Assembly (NCBI GenBank): GCA_022843905.1
Contig: JALHMT010000041.1
Location: forward strand, 1 to 48,306
Direction: 5' to 3'
Source of the DNA: Rubrivivax sp.
GTDB lineage: Bacteria; Pseudomonadota; Gammaproteobacteria; Burkholderiales; Burkholderiaceae_C
Length of the DNA stretch: 48,306 nucleotides
Part shown: positions 34,293 to 43,142 of the stretch, in pieces
Layout of the letters: every line of letters begins with the position of its first letter
Position numbering within the stretch: position 1 is the stretch's first letter
Program-made: the position numbers and the translations under genes
Notes under the pieces: generated by a model
The model's input: only the letters and a program-made list of their open reading frames with translations
Told to the model about the DNA's origin: nothing
The model's database searches: none

Positions 34293-35300
34293 TCAGGCAG
34301 AGCGGCGCCGACGCCCTCTCACCGCGGCGGCGCGCAGCACGAGCGCCCGTGTCGCGCGCCGCGGCAGCAGCAAGGCGGCCACAGCGCGTGGCCACACGGC
34401 GGGATCGCCCGCCAACCAGATGCGGCAAGCCCACAGATCGCGCAGCAGGCGCGCGCGGGGCAATCCCCGCACCGCATTCCATATGAACTGATTGGCCGTG
34501 GAGCGCGCCACGAACTGCCGACTCTGCTGTTCCCTGGCGGCGCGCCCGCTGCCGTGGGCGCTGGCGGCAAGGGCTTCGTCGGCCAGCAACCGGGTTTCGG
34601 CGGCCCAGACCGGAGCGGGTGTGCCACTGGAAAGATTCTGGCTCAGCATGAAGGTGTAGTGCGACAAGGCCGCGCCCACGCAGCCGACCTCCCCACTCGA
34701 GGCCAGCCGTGTCCAGTAGTACATGTCGCCGAAGATGCGGCCGGCCGGTATGGGCCCGATGGCACGCAGGTCCGACAGGCGGGTGACACAAGCGCACCAG
34801 CAGACTTCTCGCTGCCCGGCATAGAAGGCCGCAAGAAAATCCCGGCCCGACTCGGTCTCCGGACCCGACAAGGTGGTCACCCAGACGTCGCCGTAGTGCA
34901 CCGTGCACCCGGTGTAGACGAATGCCAGATCGGGACGGCGCTCCAGCAGTTCCAATACCCGCCTGGCGAAATCCGGCTCGAGGTAGTCATCGTCGGATAA
35001 GCCCAGAAAGTACTCGCCCCGCGCCTGTGCGATGAGGAAGTTGCCATGGACTTCAGCGGGCATGGTGGAGGCATGCCGGATGCAGCGCAGACGCGGGTCG
35101 CGAAAGCCGGCCAGCACGGCGGGCGTGTCGTCGGTCGACCCATTGTCGGAAACGATGATTTCGATGTCGTCGAGGGTCTGTGCCAAGGCGCTTTGCAACG
35201 CCTTGCCCACCAGCGAGGCGCGGTTGAGCGTCGGGATCACGATGGACAGGCGCACGCGGTCAGGCGGCAGCCCGGACGCTTGGACAAGCGGTATCGTCAT
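34293..35300 (-). CDS. Family 2 glycosyltransferase
   Basis: The 335-residue product is a GT-A fold enzyme. It starts with VRLSIVIPTLNRASLVGKAL and IIVSDNGSTDDTPAVL, and has the metal-binding DxD in YFLGLSDDDYLEPD, all typical of GT2. No membrane segment is seen, so it likely acts at the cytoplasmic face of the membrane. Its ATG overlaps the flippase stop as ATGA. It is the last gene in the minus-strand assembly operon. Donor and acceptor sugars are unknown. Confidence 0.93.
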   Translation of the reverse strand: MTIPLVQASGLPPDRVRLSIVIPTLNRASLVGKALQSALAQTLDDIEIIVSDNGSTDDTPAVLAGFRDPRLRCIRHASTMPAEVHGNFLIAQARGEYFLGLSDDDYLEPDFARRVLELLERRPDLAFVYTGCTVHYGDVWVTTLSGPETESGRDFLAAFYAGQREVCWCACVTRLSDLRAIGPIPAGRIFGDMYYWTRLASSGEVGCVGAALSHYTFMLSQNLSSGTPAPVWAAETRLLADEALAASAHGSGRAAREQQSRQFVARSTANQFIWNAVRGLPRARLLRDLWACRIWLAGDPAVWPRAVAALLLPRRATRALVLRAAAVRGRRRRSA

Positions 35301-36589
35301 CGCGCCGGCTCCAAAGGCGCAGGGGCCTGGAAGACGCGCGAGGCAAAAGCGCGATAGTGCACCGAAACCCAGAGGAGCCCCACCACCGCCATGCCGGCAT
35401 TGGCCAGCGCCGGGCCGAGCAGGCCGCCCTGCCGTGCCGCCAGCCAGACCGCACCCAGCGTCACCAGGCTGCCCACGATCGAAACCCACAGCAGGGGCTC
35501 GCGCCGTTCCGCGCGCAGCAACACGGCCAACACCATCACCACGTGGTGGAGGACGCCCGCGGCCAGCAGGGCTGCCGTGGTCGGCAGATCGGCAAGGCGT
35601 TGCAGCTGCGGAATCCCTGCCGCCTGCAGCACGGCGTACGCCAGCAGCACGCTCAAGGCCAGCGCCACGGCCAGCGCGGTCGACCCCCACAGGGTCCGGC
35701 CGAACGCCTTCTGCAACGCAACGCCTTGTCGGGTGGCGAGCAATTGTCCATAGCGGGCTGCCTGACTGAGCGGCCAGGCCGTGGTGACCATCAAGAGCAT
35801 GTTCATGATCGCCAGCGACAGCCCGAAGCGTCCGGCGGCCTCGCTGCCCTGCTCGATCAGCAGCAGCGGGTTGAAGGCCTGGAAGATCAGGAAGCCGCTG
35901 AGTGCGCTGAGGCCGACGCGCCACTGGAAGGGCCAGACCTCGCGGCGCCAGTCGATGCTCCCGGACACGTTGGCGGCGGCCGATGCCGGCTCGGCGTCGT
36001 GAAGCAGCCAGGCCGCACCCACTAGCGCTCGCACGCCCGCGTACACCACCAAGCTCCAGAGCCCCGCATGCGCGAGCAGTGCAGCCAGAAAGCACAGCCC
36101 CGCCAAGACCTCTTGCACGAAGCGCACCCGCCAAGCCAGGGCAGCGGAGCGCACCCCTTCGACCAGCTGTAGTGCCAGACTCACGGCGTGCGCCGCGGCC
36201 ACCGCGACGACGAAGAGCGCCCACGGACCCGCCCAGGACACGGCGACACCGGGAGGGTCGGCGCGGAAGTGCATTGCCAGCGCGCCGGCCACGGCCACCA
36301 CGACGGCCACTGCCGTCAACAGCTTCCATCCCAGGTGTCGCGCGCGCCGCGAGAACTCCTGCAGTCGCTGGCGATCTTGGCCTGCCGCGAAGTGGCTGGA
36401 CATCTGCAGCGTCGCGTAGCCCAGGCCGAAGTCGCCCAGCTGGACCAGGGCCCCCAGGCTGAGGAATACGAAGAACAGGCCCTGCTCGGGCAGGCTGAAG
36501 CGCCAGGTCACGCACGCGGCAGCCAGCAGCATGGTCACCGCTTGCACCGCGCGCGCAGCCAGGGCGAAGCTGTTCTCCGGTCTCAGCAT
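35297..36589 (-). CDS. Polysaccharide flippase-like membrane protein (Wzx type)
   Basis: The 430-residue protein has roughly 12 hydrophobic helices, with the family-like segment FFVFLSLGALVQLGDFGLGY near the N-terminus. This matches MOP-superfamily oligosaccharide flippases, which move lipid-linked repeat units to the periplasm. I chose the ATG at MLRPENS, which leaves a 16-base gap after the upstream gene. Its stop overlaps the GT2 start. With the PglL/Wzy-type ligase nearby it fits a Wzx-type assembly route. Confidence 0.85.
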   Translation of the reverse strand: MLRPENSFALAARAVQAVTMLLAAACVTWRFSLPEQGLFFVFLSLGALVQLGDFGLGYATLQMSSHFAAGQDRQRLQEFSRRARHLGWKLLTAVAVVVAVAGALAMHFRADPPGVAVSWAGPWALFVVAVAAAHAVSLALQLVEGVRSAALAWRVRFVQEVLAGLCFLAALLAHAGLWSLVVYAGVRALVGAAWLLHDAEPASAAANVSGSIDWRREVWPFQWRVGLSALSGFLIFQAFNPLLLIEQGSEAAGRFGLSLAIMNMLLMVTTAWPLSQAARYGQLLATRQGVALQKAFGRTLWGSTALAVALALSVLLAYAVLQAAGIPQLQRLADLPTTAALLAAGVLHHVVMVLAVLLRAERREPLLWVSIVGSLVTLGAVWLAARQGGLLGPALANAGMAVVGLLWVSVHYRAFASRVFQAPAPLEPAR

Positions 36590-36605
36590 GGCGGCTGCAA
36601 GTCGA

Positions 36606-38123
36606 TCAGGCGGGCGCCAGCGCCCGGGGCCGAAGCAGCAATTGCAACAGATACACACCAGCTACCACCAGCAGCACGGCATACAGCGCCGTATTGGCAA
36701 GCAACTGCGTCAAACGCAGCCCGTAAACCGTGTAGATCACGAGCGGCAGGAAGTACGCCCCAAGGCGCCAGCCCAGCGCGCGCGCGTCCGCGCCGGGCAG
36801 GACGAAGGCGAAGCCCATGAGCCAGGTCAGGTACCACTCCATGTTGGTGGTATTGACGATCAGGAAATACATCAGAGTGGCCACCAGGCACATTTCGACT
36901 GCGGCGTAGACGGTATCGCGCCGTAGCCGTGGGATGTACAGCACCATCAGCAGCGCATACAGCGCGATGTACACAAGGCGGGTAGGTGTGGCCAGGGCCG
37001 GGTAATGGATCAACGGAGTCTTCAACCCGAACACCTCGGGAAGCAGAAACAGCGTCCAAAAGTCGATGAAGTGGTAAACGCTGTTGCGGTACACACCGAT
37101 GCCGCCGCTGGCCGTATGCCCGAACTGCGGCAGCGACTCGGGGTACATCGCATGCGCCAGGGCAGCAACGGCCACGAAGCCGAACACCAGCACAGCGGCA
37201 TCCACTATGCGCCGGCCGACCGCACGACGCTCGCCCCCGAAGAGCGCTGCAGCGGCCAGGATGGGCAGGAACACGAGAGGAAAGTACTTGAAGCTGAAGG
37301 CAGCGCCGAGCGCCAGGCCACTGGCCAGCCAGCGGCCCTCCTTCAGTGCCCACAGCGCCAGCAGAACGAACACGTTGAGCAAGTGGTCGTTGTGCGCGGC
37401 GGTCAGCACACTGAAGAGGATCACCGGGTTGAGCGCATACGACAGCGCAGCGACACGCGCCATCGCCGGCGGGGCAAGCTTGAAGACGAGCAGGGTGGCG
37501 GCCACGTGCAACCCGGCGTAGAGCAGCTTGTGCAGCGCCAGCGCCAGCTTCTCTTGGCCTCCCGACAGCCACGCCAGCCCCGCCGCCAGTTTCTGGAACA
37601 GGGGCCCGTACGAGGTGGTGCCGCCGACAAAGCCCGGAAAGACATTGGCGAACATCTCGTCCTGGGCAAAGCCTGGCACCGCGTTCATCGGCACCCGGTA
37701 TGGGCTCAGGCCGTGGTGCGCTTCTACCCAGCTGGTGCCGAGATAGAAGAATACATCCGGGCTCAGGTAGGGCATGCCCGCGGCGAAGACCGCCATCACC
37801 AGCAGCACCCAGCTCACGGCGCTTCGCGGCTGCAAGGCATCCGGCTGGCGCACGAGACGCGTGACGATGAACAGGTAAAGCGCCCCGACGAGCGCAAAGC
37901 CCCAAAGGTGGAACAGGCGCCCGAACGAGCGCGCCTCCTCGGAGAGCGCCCCATCGGGCCCGGCCAGCGCGCCGACGAAGAAGTCGAACTCGTACTTCGT
38001 CAGCACCATCGGGGTCTGCCACCACAGGCGCGCCGAGACCGACATCAGCAATGCGCCCAGCAGCGCATAGCCCACGAGAGCGAGCGTCAGCGGACGATCG
38101 CCGGGCGAGGCGGCCGCCGTCAC
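36606..38123 (-). CDS. GT-C type membrane glycosyltransferase (GT87-like)
   Basis: The 505-residue protein has about 11-12 helices. A large first periplasmic loop contains SPDVFFYLGTSWVEAHHGLSP, followed by SYGPLFQKLAAG and SFKYFPLVFLPILAA, which resembles GT87/polyprenol-phosphate-mannose-dependent mannosyltransferases. Such enzymes add sugars on the periplasmic side from lipid-linked donors. The GTG start overlaps the stop of the DPM1-like GT2 gene as GTGA, fitting a donor-maker and donor-user pair. The sugar is not known. Confidence 0.8.
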   Translation of the reverse strand: MTAAASPGDRPLTLALVGYALLGALLMSVSARLWWQTPMVLTKYEFDFFVGALAGPDGALSEEARSFGRLFHLWGFALVGALYLFIVTRLVRQPDALQPRSAVSWVLLVMAVFAAGMPYLSPDVFFYLGTSWVEAHHGLSPYRVPMNAVPGFAQDEMFANVFPGFVGGTTSYGPLFQKLAAGLAWLSGGQEKLALALHKLLYAGLHVAATLLVFKLAPPAMARVAALSYALNPVILFSVLTAAHNDHLLNVFVLLALWALKEGRWLASGLALGAAFSFKYFPLVFLPILAAAALFGGERRAVGRRIVDAAVLVFGFVAVAALAHAMYPESLPQFGHTASGGIGVYRNSVYHFIDFWTLFLLPEVFGLKTPLIHYPALATPTRLVYIALYALLMVLYIPRLRRDTVYAAVEMCLVATLMYFLIVNTTNMEWYLTWLMGFAFVLPGADARALGWRLGAYFLPLVIYTVYGLRLTQLLANTALYAVLLVVAGVYLLQLLLRPRALAPA

Positions 38124-39049
38124 AGGTTGATCCGCTCGCGCTCCACCACCAGCGGCCGGCGCGTCACTTGCGTGTGAATGGCGAGCACGTACTCGCCTAC
38201 CAGGCCGATGAAAAACAGCTGCACCGCGCCGAAGAAGAAGAAACCGATGACCATCGGCGCTACGCCGAGAGCGAACTGGTCCCACCACAGCAGCTTGGCC
38301 ACGAGGTAGCCGAGCGAGACCATCAGGCTCACCGCACTGAGCGCGAAGCCGGCCATCGTGGCCAGCCGCAGCGGCAGCTTGGAGTGGCTGGTCAAGCCCA
38401 GCATCGCAAGGTCGTATAGCGTGTAGAAGTTGTTCTTGGTGATGCCGCGCACACGGCGCGGTTGCTCGAACTCGACCGTCGCGTAGCGTATGCCCAGTTC
38501 CGCGATCAGGCCGCGGAAGTAGGGATAAGGGTCGCCGAGGTCGCGGATCATGTCGATCACCCGCCGGTCGTAGAGGCCGAAGCCGGTGAAGTTCTGGATC
38601 AGCTGGATGTCGGACAGCCTGCCGAGCGTGCGGTAATACAGCCGGCGAAACACCGACATCGCCAGCGTATCGCGGCTCCTCGGCTTGACCCCGACAGCGA
38701 TCAGGAAGCCCGCCTCCCAGTGCTGCAGGAACTGGCCAATGAGCTCCGGTGGGTCCTGCAGGTCCGAAGCCATTGCAATGACGGCGTCGCCCTTGGCCTG
38801 GTACATGCCATGCAGCGGCGAGCGGATATGGCCGAAGTTGCGCGCGTTGACGATCAGCTTGACGCGAGGATCGCGCGCAGCGATCTCCTTGACACGCGCC
38901 ACGGTTTCGTCGGTCGACCCGTTGTCGACGTAGATGTGCTCGAACTCGTACTCGGGGTGGTCCAGGAACTGCGCCTTGATGCGCTGGTGCAGTTCCTCGA
39001 CGTTGCCTTCTTCGTTGAGGCAGCTGGTGACGATGCTGATGAGCTTCAT
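38120..39049 (-). CDS. Polyprenyl-phosphate glycosyltransferase (GtrB/DPM1-like GT2)
   Basis: The 309-residue enzyme has a cytoplasmic GT2 domain (SIVTSCLNEEGNVEELHQRI, YVDNGSTDET, MASDLQDPPELIGQF) and two C-terminal transmembrane helices (GFALSAVSLMVSLGYLVAKL, FFFFGAVQLFFIGLVGEYVL). This is the GtrB/ArnC/DPM1 layout that makes undecaprenyl-phosphate-linked sugar. GtrA (40712-41203) would flip the lipid-linked sugar, and the GT-C gene next to it would use it. I chose the ATG giving MKLISIVT; an upstream in-frame extension is low complexity. Confidence 0.93.
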   Translation of the reverse strand: MKLISIVTSCLNEEGNVEELHQRIKAQFLDHPEYEFEHIYVDNGSTDETVARVKEIAARDPRVKLIVNARNFGHIRSPLHGMYQAKGDAVIAMASDLQDPPELIGQFLQHWEAGFLIAVGVKPRSRDTLAMSVFRRLYYRTLGRLSDIQLIQNFTGFGLYDRRVIDMIRDLGDPYPYFRGLIAELGIRYATVEFEQPRRVRGITKNNFYTLYDLAMLGLTSHSKLPLRLATMAGFALSAVSLMVSLGYLVAKLLWWDQFALGVAPMVIGFFFFGAVQLFFIGLVGEYVLAIHTQVTRRPLVVERERINL

Positions 39050-39062
39050 GGCTCCGCCCGGC

Positions 39063-40715
39063 TCAGGCGTCGACGGTGTCGCGGCGGGCTGCGGGCGAGG
39101 TACCGGCGCCGGCCGGAGCGACAGCGCCGCCGGATTCCTTGGCGTCGGCTTCTTCGTGGTAGTCGTCATCGATGTTCACATCCCAGATGGCGTCGTGTTG
39201 CTCGGTGCCGCTGAGGATGGCCTGCGCCGCCAGCCGCGCCGAGAGCATGGAGTGGTCCTGGTTGTTGTAGCGGTGCATGCCGTTGCGGCCCACCAGGTAG
39301 AGGTTGGCAATGCCGTCCAGGTACCGGCGCACCACATCGAACTTCTCGTAGGCGCTGCCGAAATAGCCGGGGTAGGCCTTGGGCATGCGCACCACCACGG
39401 CGTCGAGCGCGTCGGCCTCGTCGGCCAGGCCCAGCTGCCGCATCTCGCGCACGGCCAGTGCCTTCAGCGCCTCGTCGCCCAGTGCCCAAAGCTCGTCGTC
39501 GTCGCGCGCGAAGAACTCCAGGCCGATCCAGACGGTGCCGGGGTCGGCCACCATCCAGGGGCTCCAGTTGTTGAAGATCTGCAGGCGGCCCACCTTGACG
39601 CCACGGTCCTGGATGTAGATCCAGTTGTCGGGCACGAGGTTGGTGCGCGGGTCGAGCTTCGGCGCCGTGGGCCGCAGCTTGCGGTACAGCAGGCCCACGG
39701 TGATGAAGTCGCGGTACTGCAGGCCGCCGCTCACCTCGGCCACCTCGGGCGTGGGCGCGGGGCGCAGGGCCTGCACCAGTTCGCGCACCGGCATGGTCGA
39801 AATCACGTGGCCGGCGGGCAGCACCAGCTCGCTGCCGTCGCCGCGCCGCGCGCGGACGCCGGTCACACGGTTCCCCTGGCGCTCAATGGCATGCACGGCC
39901 GCACCCTTGACCAGGCGGCCGCCACCTTCGACGAACTTGCGCGCCACGGTCTCCCACATCTGGCCCGGGCCGTACTTGGGGTACAGGAAGTTCTCGATCA
40001 GCGAGGTCTGCTCGGCCCCTGCGCTGCCCGACACGGCCTTCTTCGCCGCGTGCAACAGCGCCTTGCCGATCGACAGGCTCTTGATGCGCTGCGCACCCCA
40101 GTCGGCGCTGATCTGGCGGCAGGGCACGCCCCATACCTTCTCTGTGTACTCCTTGAAGAACTGGTGGTACAGCTGGCGGCCGAAGCGGTTGATGAAGAAA
40201 TCCTCCAGCGTGCGCTCAGGCAAAATGGGGAAGATCGACGCCTGCATGTAGCTGGTGCCGAGCTGCACGCATTTCAGGGGCCCGAGCTTGGCGGCCATGT
40301 CCAGGCCGGGCTTGAGCGGATAGTCGAAGAACTTGCCGCCCCAGTAGATGCGCGATAGGCGGTTGCGCACCAGCATCACCTGCTGGTCACTCTCGCGCGC
40401 AGTCAGCGCGCCGGCGCCCAGCAGCCGCTGCGCACCCTGGTAGCCGAGGCGGAAGCCCTGTTCGCTGGCGCCGCTGTCGGGCATGGCCACGGGCAGGATC
40501 TGCCGCCACCAGTCCATCACCCAGTCGGACTTGCTGAAGAAGCGGTGGCCGCCGATGTCGATGCGGTTGCCCTTGTAGTTCACCGTCTTGCTCAGGCCGC
40601 CGATGTCGGCGCTGGCCTCGAGCACGGTGACTCCGCGGCGGCCGGCACGCACCAGTTCCAGCCCGGCCGTGAGGCCCGCAGGGCCGGCGCCGATGATGAC
40701 CACGTCTGAACTCAT
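39063..40715 (-). CDS. FAD-dependent oxidoreductase resembling UDP-galactopyranose mutase
   Basis: The 550-residue protein has an FAD-binding N-terminus (VVIIGAGPAGLTAGLELVRA) and the amine-oxidase/mutase-type landmarks EASADIGGLSKTV and GNRIDIGGHRFFSK. KEYTEKVWGVPCRQISADW and YNNQDHSMLSARLAAQAI resemble the Glf-like family. It may rearrange a nucleotide sugar ring or oxidise a sugar. It overlaps GtrA by four bases (ATGA) and precedes the DPM1-like gene by 13 bases. The disordered, acidic/Ala-rich C-terminal ~35 residues are not part of the domain. The exact reaction is unknown. Confidence 0.8.
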   Translation of the reverse strand: MSSDVVIIGAGPAGLTAGLELVRAGRRGVTVLEASADIGGLSKTVNYKGNRIDIGGHRFFSKSDWVMDWWRQILPVAMPDSGASEQGFRLGYQGAQRLLGAGALTARESDQQVMLVRNRLSRIYWGGKFFDYPLKPGLDMAAKLGPLKCVQLGTSYMQASIFPILPERTLEDFFINRFGRQLYHQFFKEYTEKVWGVPCRQISADWGAQRIKSLSIGKALLHAAKKAVSGSAGAEQTSLIENFLYPKYGPGQMWETVARKFVEGGGRLVKGAAVHAIERQGNRVTGVRARRGDGSELVLPAGHVISTMPVRELVQALRPAPTPEVAEVSGGLQYRDFITVGLLYRKLRPTAPKLDPRTNLVPDNWIYIQDRGVKVGRLQIFNNWSPWMVADPGTVWIGLEFFARDDDELWALGDEALKALAVREMRQLGLADEADALDAVVVRMPKAYPGYFGSAYEKFDVVRRYLDGIANLYLVGRNGMHRYNNQDHSMLSARLAAQAILSGTEQHDAIWDVNIDDDYHEEADAKESGGAVAPAGAGTSPAARRDTVDA

Positions 40716-41203
40716 GTGCGGGGCCCGTTTCGATATGCGGTGAAGAGGATCAGCTTGCGCAGCGTGAAGTTGCTGGCGAACACGAAGCCCGCCGTCAGCA
40801 GCTTGGCAGGCAGCGCGTCGATGCCGACGCCCTCGATCATCAACCAGAGCAGCGCTTCGGTCAGCCCCAGGCCGAAGATGCCTACGGCGGCGAAGACCGT
40901 GAACTCGATGCGCTCGCTGCGCAGGCGGCGCGCCGTGAAGACGAAGCGCACGCTGAGGAAGTAGGCCACCCACAGCCCGCAGGCAAAGCCGCAGGCCGCA
41001 GCAGTGGGGTAGGGCACAAGCAGCTTCAGCAGGCCGACGAAGACACCGGTGTCGATGGCCAACGCCAGCGCACTGCAGGCGAAGTAGCGCAGGAACTCGG
41101 ACAGCCGGAAGACGCGCGGCGATGCCACGGCAGCGAGTGCAGGCGCGGCCATGGTCAGGTCGCGCTCGGCGACCTCGTGCTCAACGGAACTGGCTGCAGT
41201 CAT
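40712..41203 (-). CDS. GtrA-family membrane protein
   Basis: The 163-residue protein has four hydrophobic helices after a ~35-residue cytoplasmic start. FLRYFACSALALAIDTGVFV and VAYFLSVRFVFTARRL match GtrA, a proposed flippase for undecaprenyl-phosphate-linked sugars. The first helix ID pair and the final KLLTAGFVFASNFTLRKLILF segment are typical. It overlaps the upstream membrane protein gene by 23 bases and the FAD gene by four. It likely works with the DPM1-like GT2 in this operon. Confidence 0.9.
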   Translation of the reverse strand: MTAASSVEHEVAERDLTMAAPALAAVASPRVFRLSEFLRYFACSALALAIDTGVFVGLLKLLVPYPTAAACGFACGLWVAYFLSVRFVFTARRLRSERIEFTVFAAVGIFGLGLTEALLWLMIEGVGIDALPAKLLTAGFVFASNFTLRKLILFTAYRNGPRT

Positions 41204-43052
41204 AGAGATAGAGCGTTCTGCCCATGGGTGCCGGTGCATCGAAGGTCCACTCGGCGATCAAGCCGCGGGGCAACTTGCGCCGGAAGATGGTGAAGTCGGG
41301 CCCGCCCTTCTCGCGGCACAGCCCTTCCACGATCTCTTCGGTGGGCGAGCAGCCACCGTCGCCACCGGGCGTGATGCCCAGCGCGTTCGTCATGGCGCAG
41401 ACGTCGTCCTGCATGTTCAGCGCGCGGTACATCAGCTTTCGCCGCTCGGTCTCCAACGCCATCGGGCGGCTGAACAGCAGTGCCGACGACAGCTCCAGCG
41501 AATAGTGGCTGGCCCTGCGCAGCAGCACCCAGGTGGTGGCGGTCGTGTCGTGCCAGTAGACCTGAGCCTCCTTGGGAATGTGGCGCGCGAACGGGTGTTC
41601 GCGGTGAAGACCGGTCTCGATGAAGTGCGTCCATGCGGAGCGCCGATCCCACGCCGCCGCGCCATAGGCTGCACCGGCGGCGGCCAGCAACACGGCCAGC
41701 GTGGCGACGGCGCGGCCCTGCCGCACAGACCAAAGCACCAGCGCGGCCAGCGCCATCGACAACGTGGGCAAGGTGGCCGCCAGCAGCAGCCAGGACCGTC
41801 CGTCCAGCGACGCCTGCTGCGTCTGCACCAGGTAGAGGTTGCCGGCCAGCACGGCCCCGCTCAGGCCGAGCAGACCGAACAGCGTGACGCCCAGTGCACC
41901 GTGCGCGAACGACGGCGAGAGCCGCACCTGCTGACGCAACAGCACAAACACGAACACGGCCCAGGCCATGAAGGCCCAGCCGGCGGACCAGCGCGCGTTG
42001 ACCGCCACGAAGGCGCAGGCCAGGGCCACCGCAAGCAGTCGCCCCAGCGCCGCCTGGCGCCAAGCGTGCAACAGCAAGGCCGGCAGCAAGGCCAGCGCCA
42101 TCACGTGCACCACCCACATCACCCGCCAGAGCTGCACCTGGCTGATGAACACATTGCGCAGGAGGTCGCCGCCGACGATGGTCACTGCGAACAGCAGCAC
42201 GGTGGCCGCCACCAGAGCCCGGCACAGCGGCACCAGATGTCGCGACACCCAGAGGCTGGCCAAGGAAAGCAGTCCGAGGTCCAGCACGATGATCTGCCAG
42301 TCGGGCGACTGCCACCCCAGCGGGAACACGATGGACGAGCTCAGGACAAGTGCCCACCACTCGTCGTCATAGGTTTGCAGCAGGCGGTCGAAGGGACCGA
42401 TGCCTGCGAGCGCCAGGCCCACGGGGATCAGCAGCAAGGCCGCCGCCCAGGCCCAGCGGCGGTCGCGCTGCAGCAGGACGATCCAGGCCACGATCATCAC
42501 CGGAAAGGTCATCAGCGGGTGCAGCAGGGCGGCGAGCAGCGCCATCGCGGCGGCAGCGACGAGCCGTCCTCGCACCAGGAGGACGAGGCTCCACATCAGC
42601 ACCGGCTCGGCCGGCGTGCGCGCGGTAACGAAGCGCTCGGCAAAGGCGATCAGGCCGGCACCGCCGTAAACATGCGAGCAGACGGCCAGCGCCACCAGCC
42701 CCATCCAGCGCTGCACGTCGTCGGCCAGGGGACGAAGCAGTTCGAAGACCGCCCACATCAGGGCCAGCTGGCAAGCTGCCAACACAAGGATCTGCACCCC
42801 GGCCAAGTCCCAGCGTGCATACATCAGGGCCAGGAGCCGGCCGAAAAGCGTGAAACTGTCCTGCGATCCAAACTGGAAGAAAAGGTCCCTCGACATCACG
42901 TCGGGAAACAGGTGCAGCAGCGCCTGCGCCGTATAGATGACGCCGTCGTGGCGCAGTCCCACGTAGGGCCGTGCCAGCAGCCATGCCCCCAGCACGACCA
43001 GAATGCCAAGCCACCAGGGCACGCTGCGCGCTGACGGGGAGATTGGGGTCAT
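41181..43052 (-). CDS. Large polytopic membrane protein of the glycan operon
   Basis: This 623-residue protein has about 12-14 predicted helices. A short N-terminal loop with GLRHDGVIYTAQALLHLFPD resembles the aspartate-bearing first loop of GT-C glycosyltransferases. The C-terminal ~130 residues are a soluble, likely periplasmic domain with four Cys (CAMTNALG, GGCSPTEE, GLCREKG, YDCSQF). I do not recognise the exact family. It is the first gene of the minus-strand assembly operon and starts 38 bases after the pilin terminator. Confidence 0.75.
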   Translation of the reverse strand: MTPISPSARSVPWWLGILVVLGAWLLARPYVGLRHDGVIYTAQALLHLFPDVMSRDLFFQFGSQDSFTLFGRLLALMYARWDLAGVQILVLAACQLALMWAVFELLRPLADDVQRWMGLVALAVCSHVYGGAGLIAFAERFVTARTPAEPVLMWSLVLLVRGRLVAAAAMALLAALLHPLMTFPVMIVAWIVLLQRDRRWAWAAALLLIPVGLALAGIGPFDRLLQTYDDEWWALVLSSSIVFPLGWQSPDWQIIVLDLGLLSLASLWVSRHLVPLCRALVAATVLLFAVTIVGGDLLRNVFISQVQLWRVMWVVHVMALALLPALLLHAWRQAALGRLLAVALACAFVAVNARWSAGWAFMAWAVFVFVLLRQQVRLSPSFAHGALGVTLFGLLGLSGAVLAGNLYLVQTQQASLDGRSWLLLAATLPTLSMALAALVLWSVRQGRAVATLAVLLAAAGAAYGAAAWDRRSAWTHFIETGLHREHPFARHIPKEAQVYWHDTTATTWVLLRRASHYSLELSSALLFSRPMALETERRKLMYRALNMQDDVCAMTNALGITPGGDGGCSPTEEIVEGLCREKGGPDFTIFRRKLPRGLIAEWTFDAPAPMGRTLYLYDCSQFR

Positions 43053-43090
43053 TCGGAAAGATTAATGGCAGTCGATGGCGTCGAGAAACG

Positions 43091-43117
43091 AAAAAGGGGC
43101 CCTTGAAAGGCCCCTTT
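43091..43117 (-). terminator. Rho-independent terminator of the pilin gene
   Basis: On the minus strand, AAAGGGGCC pairs with GGCCCCTTT across a seven-base loop, followed by TTTTT and CG. It is 25 bases after the pilin stop. It separates the pilin transcript from the glycan-assembly operon, though partial readthrough is possible. Confidence 0.9.
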
Positions 43118-43142
43118 ACGATTCAAGCTGAAGTTCGAATGC

